A DNA stretch of 64,000 nucleotides from Corylus avellana. Taxonomy: Eukaryota; Streptophyta; Magnoliopsida; Fagales; Betulaceae. Where the stretch lies: contig NC_081548.1 of assembly GCF_901000735.1 (NCBI RefSeq), positions 4,278,001 through 4,342,000 on the forward strand. The letters are read 5' to 3'. How positions within the stretch are numbered: the stretch's first letter is position 1; every line of letters starts with the position of its first letter. Under the pieces are notes generated by a model that was not told where the DNA came from, made no database searches, and worked only from the letters and a program-made list of their open reading frames with translations. Shown here in pieces: positions 56,537 to 64,000 of the stretch. The position numbers were made by a program, and so were the translations under genes.

Positions 56537-59500
56537 ATTTTTAAAATTTAAAAACTTTCAATTAAGGATATCAAATTTTCAATTTCTTTCAATTATCTCA
56601 TTCCGTTAAATTTTGTCAAAATTCTCGAAATACCCTTATTTTTTTTAGTAAAAAAATAAACACTTAAATCTTTACAATTTTTATTTTATTTTTCTTATAA
56701 AAAAACGTGGATATTTTGAGAATTTTGACAAGATTTAATGAAATTTTTTAACAGAATAGAGTAATTAAAAGAAAATGAAAGTTCGATATCCTTAATTGAC
56801 AGTTTTTAACTTAAAAAAATACATTCAAAACGTGTAAAATTTTATGAGATTTTGTGAAGTGTTCCCTATTAAGAATGTATGGGAGAATGATAAATAGGGT
56901 TTTAGTAAATTTAATTAGAACTTTTTCGAAGTTTGATGAAGATTCATCCATCAAGGTGGCATAATGAAGATTGACTCGATTAGTCCGACCCCCACACATA
57001 TGAATATATTCTGATTGAATGACACAAAGATGTATCTTGTCTGTTTTTAAATGATTTAAAAAAACAAGAAGGAATCGAAAATGTAGGTGGTGACCAATTA
57101 AAAAGAAGAAGAAAAGAATGGTATAATTTCAAAAGCATGACAATTTAGTCAATAGTGAAAGATGGAATCATGATATGAGAATTGAGATGAAAGGGAGGGG
57201 AGAGGAGGGGAGGGGAGGGACAAATGCCTGGAGAGAATTATTAGTATTTTGACAGAATCATACAGCTCATGTGGAGATGCCCAGTCCTCACATGCATGCA
57301 TCTATCACGTGCAAAATTAATCATCGATCAGTTTAATCTATATATGAGTAATGCTATAATTGAATCCACGCCACATCTTTTAATATAAATTTTTGAGAGA
57401 ATTTTATAAAATTATTCTGAACTTTTCGCGTTTTAAAATTACTTTTTTAATTTTTTGCTTTCAAAACTTTCAATGTATGATATCGAACTTTCAATTTTTT
57501 GCAATGTATCCCCCATTAGAATTTTCCATTAATAATTTTTAGAATTCTCAAAATACCCATTTTTTTTAAAAAAAAAAAAAAATAATTGCAAATGGAATTT
57601 GCAATAATACTTACACCTAAATCTTTGCAATTATTTATTTATTTATTTATTTTATGAAAAATGGGTATTGTGGGAATTTTGAAAATATTTAACGGGAAAT
57701 CCTAACCGAGAAGGAAATTGCAAAAAAATTGAAAGTTTTATACAATAAATTGAGAGTTTTTGAACTTCATGGGGTAATTTCAAAACGTATAAAAGTTTAT
57801 GGAGTTTTATGAAGTTTCCTCTATAAATTTTTTACAAATTGATGAGATGGTTTATTCTTATCATATTAGTCACCAAACAATTAAATTTAATTGTCCTAAT
57901 ATGATCATTTTTTGTAAACTGTCACATTAATTTGTAAGTCTAAAGGTACGTTTGGGATTGCGATTTCGTAAGAATAATCCTTGTTTTTAAAAGATATTGC
58001 AAAACGTAAGGCGTTTGACATTGCAATTTAAAAAGCGCTTATTTAAAATAGGAAAAAAAAATGCAATTTCAAAAAGGAGGCTAGGGGTGCTTATTTGAAA
58101 ATGTGAGAATTTAAACTAAAATCACGATTTCGTATAACAAATATTTGATAAAAAAAATATTTGTTAACATGTTTTACCAAACGCCTTTACGATTTTAAAA
58201 AGTAGCGATTTCAAAAATATAATTTTTAAAATTGCACTTATTAAAAACACAATCCTAAACAAATCCTAAGTGGCATACCCTAAATCCTATCCACGTAATC
58301 TTTATTATTATTATTATTTTTTTTTATGGTTGTATATGGAGGCATGCAAGATGACACCTCGAGCCCACAACGTTGTGTGGGGGCCGATGTGGCACCTTTA
58401 CGGCGAAGTCAATGAGTAATGAAAACAAACTTGTTCAAGTTCAACGATCGCAATGGAATATTTCTGTCTCACCAAAATCTGAAGGACGATTGTGGATTAG
58501 ATTCCTTATTATTTTTTTTTTAAAAAAAAAATTAAAATTAAAATTTTAGAATTACGTGAATTCATGACAATTTTTTGTTTTGAACGGTTTAAAAAATGTC
58601 ACCTATTAAAAAAGAGTGGCATGTTAGGGAGACAACAAAAAAAAATTTATTCCTAAAATGCTTTATCTTCACTTTTAAAGATACGCTTATTCTTTAAAAA
58701 ACCAAAAAACAGCTTTTAGCTCAAATTTTTTCTACAACATAAAAAGCAAGAACTTGATAAAAATATACTTAGTTTTTATTTGTAACATGCATATTTTTAA
58801 TATGTAGCATTCTTTAAGCCATTCTATGCAAGAAATTACATAAATTCACGTAATTTAAAAATCTATAGTTTTATTTTTTAAAAAAAAATTGTATGAAATA
58901 GTTATATGACGATAGTATATGGTTTAAGATTTGTAGCTATACGGGCAAAGTATTAGTGGTTTTAAGACAAACTAGGACATTGCTATGGATCCCTCTTTGA
59001 GAAGGGTGGGATCTGTGTGATAATAAGAGATGCCACGGGGGCTGTCATTGCAACTCTTAGCAGAGTATTAGTGGCTACCCAAGAACCAACGACTGCTGAA
59101 GCAATGGGGGTTCTGTGTGCGGTAAAATTTAGCAAAGACCTTAGAATCCAAGAGCTATATTTAGAAGGGGATTTGAAGCTGGTGATTCAAGGGATAAATT
59201 CTATGAGTTCTAAGTTTTGTATTTATGGGCAAATCATGGAGGATATTAAAGTGGTGCTTCGGTCCTTTAGAAAGTGGGAGGCTAGCTTTATCAGATGTGA
59301 TGCGAACGATGCAGCCTATGGACTTGCTAAGGCGGCAATTAATGAAGGGTGGGATAGAATCTGGATGGAGGAAATCCCAAACGTTATCCAAGATGTTGTA
59401 CTTTTAGAGAAATTGGCTCTTTACTCTTAAGAGCTTTTAAGCCCTTTGTGTTGTTAATTTTTTGACGAATGAATAACATTTCAATATTTCTTAAAAAAAA

Positions 59501-59718
59501 AAGAAGGGGATTCCTAGCTTTATGACTCGAATGGAGGAGGATGGATGATCCATTTTAGGAAGATGCCTTGGAAGAATTATGGGGAAGCAAATGATAGAGA
59601 CACGTCTGATCTCATTTGTGTATATAGGGATGGAGCCCGAAACTATTATGGGTACGGGTAAGGAGTCAAAAAAATTTATTGTTAGGGGCCGGTTGGCTGA
59701 ATTTTTTTTTTTTTTTCT
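56537..59718 (+). repeat. 3.2-kb direct duplication, copy 2
   Basis: Partner of 50443-53640. It contains the same MITEs and LINE in the same order but no hAT: where copy 1 enters the transposon, copy 2 continues through CTTATCATATATATATC into unique sequence. Confidence 0.93.
58939..59508 (+). mobile_element. 5'-truncated LINE with RNase H domain, copy 2
   Basis: Same insertion as at 52849-53423, flanked by GATTTGTAGCT (58928-58938) and GATTCCTAGCT (59509-59519). The 137-aa frame (59017-59430) differs from copy 1 at a handful of residues, for example R for G in KDLRIQELY and D for G in CDANDAAYG. Confidence 0.8.
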
Positions 59719-60040
59719 TCCTTATCATATATATATCTTTTGCCTTAAAATTTTGTTGTTGTTAGGAATTGGAAGGGGCATGCCAATACCAATCCCCCCT
59801 CCCTCCGTCCCTTAAATATATATGCCCAATGCTAATGAGAAAATCCATTATTCATTGTTGATCATAAAGGAGTTCAGTTTCTTAAACATCTTTGGAGCTA
59901 GGAGCCCAAATTCATGCATATAATTGTTTCTATATATATTTTTTTTAAAAAAAAAAATCACTATAAATCAAAGACTCAATAATATTACCATAATAGAGTT
60001 TTTAACACTGATCCCCTGCAGTTGCATGCATGGGAAACAT
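59719..60040. other. Intergenic and 3' UTR of ARM gene
   Basis: AT-rich, with a C-rich patch CCCCCCTCCCTCC near 59795-59807. Probably the 3' UTR on the right. No gene. Confidence 0.4.
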
Positions 60041-61497
60041 TCACTGAAACGAATAAGAATCCAAGCTTGCCTCCATCATGATTTTTCTCATTAGCAAAGC
60101 AGCCTTCTCTCGAGCTTTTGCAGATCCTCTCACAGAAAGATCCGCCAGCACAGACGAGAAATCCGGCATTCTCAGAGCATCTCTCACGCATCCCTCGCTT
60201 TCATCAAAAAGGCGGAGGAGGATTTCCGCCGCACCCTCCTTGCTCAGCATGCACCTTCTTTTCAACACGTTCACTATCACACTCACCACCTGCTCCGTTT
60301 TTCTCAAAGCATTCAACCTTTCGTCGAATCTTGCAAGGAGACAAAGAACGGCGAGAGAAGTTCCGGCGAGATCCTGGCCGTCAGTGCTCTCTACTATTTG
60401 GATGAGTACCTGAACAGCTCCTGAACGCACAGCTACGGTGCAGTTCCCTTGGAACTGGACAAGCTCCACCAAAGAACTTAGGAGGTGATGGGTGGCCGGG
60501 CCACGGGATCCCGCAATCGCCTTCACCAGCAACTGGATGGTACCTGGTAGAAGATATAAACTAAATGATTAAATTTACAAGTTTCTATTCGTTTAAGTTT
60601 TTACAATAACGGGTAATCACATAACATGGTATCAAAGTGTATCAAATCGAGCAAAGTCTTGAGTTCGAGACATTTCTTTATGTTGGGACTCACCACACAT
60701 AAGATGAATGAGTTATTTTATAAATGGTTAAATACTTTTTTATACCTTGTGGTTTAACAACTTTATTTTTTGCCCCTTAGGGTTTAGTTTTTATTACCGG
60801 AGTTATCTCGGGTATACATAAAGATGAAGATGGTACGTTCGTCCAACTTCCATCCAAAATTTGACGAAAAGTTTGACATTGATCGATTTCCGTAGCGGGT
60901 ATCTATGGCGCTAACGTGAATTTCAGTCAAATTTTTGGGATAAATAGTGATTTATCATGATATCAAATCTAGAGCTCTAGAACCTTCACTCTGCAGTTTA
61001 TCACTTATTTCAATTTGAATAGATAAATGAAAAGATTAAATTCACCTCTTCCTTTTATTATTTTAAGTTTTTGGAATAAAAAGTGATTTTACGGTACCTG
61101 CTACACCGAACTTGGCCTTGTTCTTATCGAGCATGGCCATGCTGCAAACCAAAGAGGAAGCCAATCTGATTGATTCTGGAGAAGTGGAAGAGAAGATCAT
61201 GGAATTGAGGTGAGAAATGGTTTCCATATCTGCAAGAGAGCACTTAAGATCAGGGTTTAGAGAGAGGTTGAAGAGGATGGAGAGTGAGAGAGTTTCAATG
61301 ATGGAGGAGGAAGATTTGGAGAGGCTGAGAAGGACAGGGATGGCAGCATCTGTCTGTGCAAGCAAGTTTCTGTTCTGAGGGCTAACCTTGGTGATGGAAT
61401 CCAGCATTTGCAGCGCTTTCTGCCTGCATTCATGGGAGTCTGAAAGAGCCTCAGAGACACAATCAACAATGGTTTCTCGAAGCTGAGCTTCTGACAT
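60041..61497 (-). CDS. Armadillo-repeat protein (U-box-free, At3g01400-type)
   Basis: Two exons, 61497-61098 and 60543-60041; 903 nt, 300 aa. The intron splits the Gly of KFGVAG/TIQLL. The ATG at 61497 opens MSEAQLRETIVDCVSEALSD. The protein is a chain of armadillo-type helical repeats of about 41 residues, for example AAIPVLLSLSKSSSSIIETL with ILFNLSLNPDLK, IQLLVKAIAGSRGPATHHLL, and AVQVLIQIVESTDGQDLAGT with LAVLCLLARFDERLNAL. These resemble the C-terminal ARM region of plant U-box ubiquitin ligases (PUB family), but no U-box is present and none is found upstream. ARM surfaces bind partner proteins; the partner here is unknown. I compare it with ARM-only plant proteins; orthology is not established. 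Confidence 0.85.
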
Positions 61498-61819
61498 TGT
61501 TGTATACTTGCAAGATTAAAGAAGGTTTCACAAATATGCAGATGATCAGACATATCATTAATTACACCAGCCATATATGCATTTAGATGCTTCCAAAGTT
61601 CAAAAGCTTTGGAAAAACCGTACGTCAATTCTTGGGTTGTCATTTTTTGCCCTATTTTTTTAGCATTCTAACACATAATTTCAGGGAAAAAGACACCTTA
61701 ATATAATATTTGGGGTTTGCCAGCATGACCCCATGCGTTTGAACGGTTGCTTGGTGGAATAGGATCCTCTCTAGTTCTGAATATCCAGTTAATTATAATT
61801 GAGAGGTATTTTTGTCTTT
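61498..61819 (-). promoter_or_regulatory. 5' flank of ARM gene
   Basis: Short upstream region with no clear TATA. An open frame overlapping the gene start (61643-61257) is in another frame and shows no family likeness. Confidence 0.3.
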
Positions 61820-62124
61820 CACTACAAAAAATTAATTTTTTTTGTAACAGCCCATTAGTGACGTTTCGGTAGCAACGTGTGTAGTGGGTTAACAAATTGG
61901 AAGTTACTCTTAGGACTTTAGTAACATGTCAAATATGACACGTCACCATAGAGTGACATGTTAGAAAATGACACATCACAATTTTTTAGTAACGTGTCAT
62001 TTTCTACCACGTCGCCATATGGTGATGTGGCAAATTGGCACGTTACTAAAATGTTTATTGACGTGTCAATTTGGCACGTCAATAAAATGCCACTTCAATA
62101 ACCATCAATTTTCATTTTTTGAGG
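61820..62124. mobile_element. Small CACTA-like MITE
   Basis: Begins CACTACAAAAAATT and ends about TTTTTTGAGGG, a decayed TTTTTGTAGTG. Between are many inverted GACACGTCA / TGACGTGTC motifs like those of the CACTA element at 7305-8443, so both belong to one family. Target duplication not clear. Confidence 0.6.
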
Positions 62125-62310
62125 GGAAAAAAAAAACCCCTTCACTATACCTAATTAAATATTCTTAAATTCAAATGAACTAGAGATAATCTTAATTCTT
62201 GCTAGGTGGCCATTTATGAGGGTTAGTGGAATAGATGAAGATAGCGGTTGTTCTTTACATTAAAACATGACTCCCAAGTCTTGGAAAAGAAAACAGAACA
62301 ATTGGATTAG
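62125..62310. other. Short spacer before copia C
   Basis: No gene or repeat recognised. Confidence 0.4.
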
Positions 62311-62983
62311 TGTTGATAATGGCTCAAATTGTCAATAAGTGTGAAGATAATTGCTGGAAAATATCAATATTCAAGTTAGTGGGCTCAAGTCATATTTATC
62401 TATAAGAGGATAAGGTTAGTTTTAAAATGAGTCAAAGAACAACTGGAATTTGATTTTTGGAGAAAACGTGTGTGGATAAACATGTGGGTTGCAATGCTTA
62501 TCTTCATCATGAAAAGACTTTGTATTCATGATGGTTTCGTTTTCCCAGTAGCAATTGGATTAAAATTGTTCTCCTATTTTTGTGATTAGCCATTATAAAA
62601 GGACATGCAGTCCTTGGTTAAGTGGGGATCCGAAAATTCAAATTGGTGAGAGCACTTTGTGACATTTACAAAGTGTAGAGAGTTTTTCTTTACTGGGTAT
62701 TTGAGAAGGACAGTTGAGTGGGGTGTACAAGGGGTTAAGGGCTTGGGTTTGGGATATTAAACTTGAGCGGTTCAGGCTTGTACCATTGTACTCAATATTT
62801 CTCAATAGTAAAGAAGGAGACCGGATCACGTCTCGTGGACGTAGGCATATTGCCGAACCACGTAAACTATTTGTGTACATGTGTGATTGGTGTGTGTTCT
62901 CGTGTGTTTTCCTTCCAAACTTGTCTTTCGCATAAAGGGCTGGTGGGAAATTGGTAACCAATTAATTATCAATTTTCCCAACA
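62311..62983 (+). repeat. 5' LTR of copia C
   Basis: 673 bp defined by TGTTGA at the start, CCCAACA at the end and the adjoining primer site. The start is inferred, since the partner LTR is outside the window. Confidence 0.65.
62594..62600 (+). promoter_or_regulatory. TATA box in copia C LTR
   Basis: CATTATAAAAGGACATGC is a strong TATA context; transcription would begin about 62625. Confidence 0.55.
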
Positions 62984-62985
62984 AT

Positions 62986-62997
62986 TGGTATCAGAGC
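62986..62997 (+). other. Copia C primer-binding site
   Basis: TGGTATCAGAGC, complementary to initiator tRNA-Met. Confidence 0.9.
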
Positions 62998-63028
62998 TAG
63001 GTTGCGGATTTCTACTCGTTAAGAAGAA

Positions 63029-63823
63029 ATGCAGTCCTTGAAGTTTGGGATTGAAAGGTTCGACGGGAGAATGAACTTTGGCTTGTGGCAAATACAAGTC
63101 AAGGACATCCTAATCCAATCTGGGCTACACAAAACGTTGAAAGGTATACCCACGTCTAGTTCCAGTGATGGTGCCGGAAAATCAGGTACTAGCGACGTGG
63201 ATTGGGAAGATTTGGATCTGAGGGCTGCGAGTTCTATTCGGTTGTGTCTGGCTAAGAACGTCCTTGCTAACATGCAAGGGACGTCAACGGCAAAGGAGCT
63301 TTGGGAGAAGCTTGAGGAGATGTATCAGACGAAGGGAATCTCTAACCGGGTGTACCTGAAGGAGCAGTTTCATACACTGCGAATGGCTGAGGGTGCGACT
63401 ATTTCAGATCATTTGAGTGTTCTCAATGGAATCGTCTCTGAACTCGAAGCTCTAGGAGTTAAAATGGACGATGAAGATAAGGCCTTGAGGCTTATCTTGT
63501 CTCTTCCGTCTTCCTATGAACATATGAAGCCAATTTTGATTTATGGGAAGGAGAAGATTTTCTTCTCAGAAGTTACCAGCAAACTTTTGTCAGAGGAAAG
63601 AAGGCTGAGTGGTGGACAAAATTCTACACCTGAGAACTCGGCGTTGGTAGTTGCAAACTGGAAGAAAAAGAACCCTATGAAGGGAAATCTTGTATGCTGG
63701 GGTTGCGGGAAATCTGGACACCTTAAAAGAAGTTGTCCAAAAAGAGGAGCGGATTCAGCAGATTGCTCCAAAAACGCTAATATTGTTTCTCTCGTTACAG
63801 AGAGAGATGATGATGTTCTTTGA
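63029..63823 (+). CDS. Copia C Gag polyprotein (Tnt1-like), intact
   Basis: 264 aa with a true ATG 31 bp after the primer site and no stop or frameshift. KFGIERFDGRMNFGLWQIQV is the Gag start of Tnt1/Evelknievel-type elements, followed by a UBN2-type capsid region (ELWEKLEEMYQTKGISNRVY, LKEQFHTLRM, LILSLPSSYEHM). CWGCGKSGHLKRSCP (C-x2-C-x4-H-x4-C, about residues 225-239) is the RNA-binding zinc knuckle. It ends at VTERDDDVL, where the frame of related elements normally runs on into protease. Here TGA closes it and the next 170 bp show no protease motif. It is either gag-only or interrupted. Confidence 0.9.
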   Translation: MQSLKFGIERFDGRMNFGLWQIQVKDILIQSGLHKTLKGIPTSSSSDGAGKSGTSDVDWEDLDLRAASSIRLCLAKNVLANMQGTSTAKELWEKLEEMYQTKGISNRVYLKEQFHTLRMAEGATISDHLSVLNGIVSELEALGVKMDDEDKALRLILSLPSSYEHMKPILIYGKEKIFFSEVTSKLLSEERRLSGGQNSTPENSALVVANWKKKNPMKGNLVCWGCGKSGHLKRSCPKRGADSADCSKNANIVSLVTERDDDVL

Positions 63824-64000
63824 TAAGGGCATGTACATCCTCTAGCATGACCGCTAAAAATGTCAGGATAATGGATGTGTTTTATTAGCGGGTCCACATT
63901 TGCATACGAGACATTGGTTTGGTTTTTTTTATGTCAGGTATGTGGTGGAAAAGGGTGTCGATGGCTGATGAACTTCCGGGGGAACCAAACATGGAAGTTG
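63824..64000 (+). other. Sequence after copia C gag, unassigned
   Basis: Stop-rich in all forward frames and lacking the DSG protease site expected here. It may be an insertion or the non-coding part of a gag-only element; the window ends too soon to tell. Confidence 0.4.

Larger units (their letters stand above)
62311..64000 (+). mobile_element. Tnt1-like Ty1/copia element C, 5' part
   Basis: A probable 5' LTR (62311-62983, TGTTGATAATGG...TTCCCAACA) is followed after 2 bp by the tRNA-Met primer site and by an intact gag. The LTR has a TATA box at 62594. The element runs out of the window, so its 3' LTR and target duplication cannot be checked; the left flank is ATTAG (62306-62310). Confidence 0.8.

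Noticed and set aside
61257..61643. 128-aa minus-strand frame overlapping the ARM gene start
   Set aside because: Out-of-frame shadow of the ARM coding exon and its leader; no family motif.

Overview
This is plant nuclear DNA. It is AT-rich, its protein genes are split by GT-AG introns, and most of it is plant-type transposable elements (Ty1/copia, Ty3/gypsy, TRIM, LINE, SINE, CACTA, MULE, Harbinger and hAT). The four host genes resemble eudicot families most closely. I infer a eudicot, possibly a woody rosid, but nothing here fixes the genus.

The host genes are: (1) a three-finger RanBP2-type zinc-finger protein at 1677-2415 (+); (2) a TSO1/tesmin-like CXC (CRC-domain) regulator at 29148-38265 (+), 10 coding exons, 975 aa; (3) an acyl-protein-thioesterase-like alpha/beta hydrolase at 46340-40334 (-), 9 coding exons, 255 aa; (4) an armadillo-repeat protein at 61497-60041 (-), 2 exons, 300 aa. 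I rebuilt the exon chains by hand. In genes 2, 3 and 4 the summed exon lengths are exact multiples of three and the joined protein keeps the family motifs.

Layout. 1-0.46 kb is a tandem TRIM array. 0.5-2.5 kb holds gene 1. 2.9-4.3 kb holds a second TRIM-like element and LINE debris. 5.26-20.02 kb is one copia element (copia A) with a CACTA element, a 2.1-kb gypsy solo LTR and an inverted second copia (copia B) nested in it. Copia A sits in one copy of an old duplicated segment (4.9-5.25 plus 20.0-21.8 kb). The sister copy (24.75-28.7 kb) lacks copia A but carries a 1.2-kb foldback MULE and a 1.1-kb Harbinger-like element, so each copy preserves the other's empty sites. 28.8-38.8 kb is the TSO1-like gene, whose 4.1-kb intron 3 has taken in a LINE that was itself hit by a hAT element. 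39.1-39.6 kb is another hAT MITE. 40.3-47.2 kb is the hydrolase gene. 47.3-50.4 kb is AT-rich and non-coding apart from a striking hairpin. 50.4-59.7 kb is a direct ~3.2-kb duplication flanking a hAT transposon and a gap of exactly 100 N. 60.0-61.5 kb is the ARM gene. 62.3-64.0 kb is the 5' part of a Tnt1-like copia whose gag is intact.

The host genes show no common pathway; they are independent plant genes on a retrotransposon-rich background. I found no convincing new enzymatic system. The observations most worth following are the duplication and gap structure at 50-60 kb (probably unmerged haplotypes), the reciprocal empty sites, an array of degenerate palindromes in the gypsy LTR, E2F/CHR-like sites in front of the TSO1-like gene, and the 49.7-kb hairpin.
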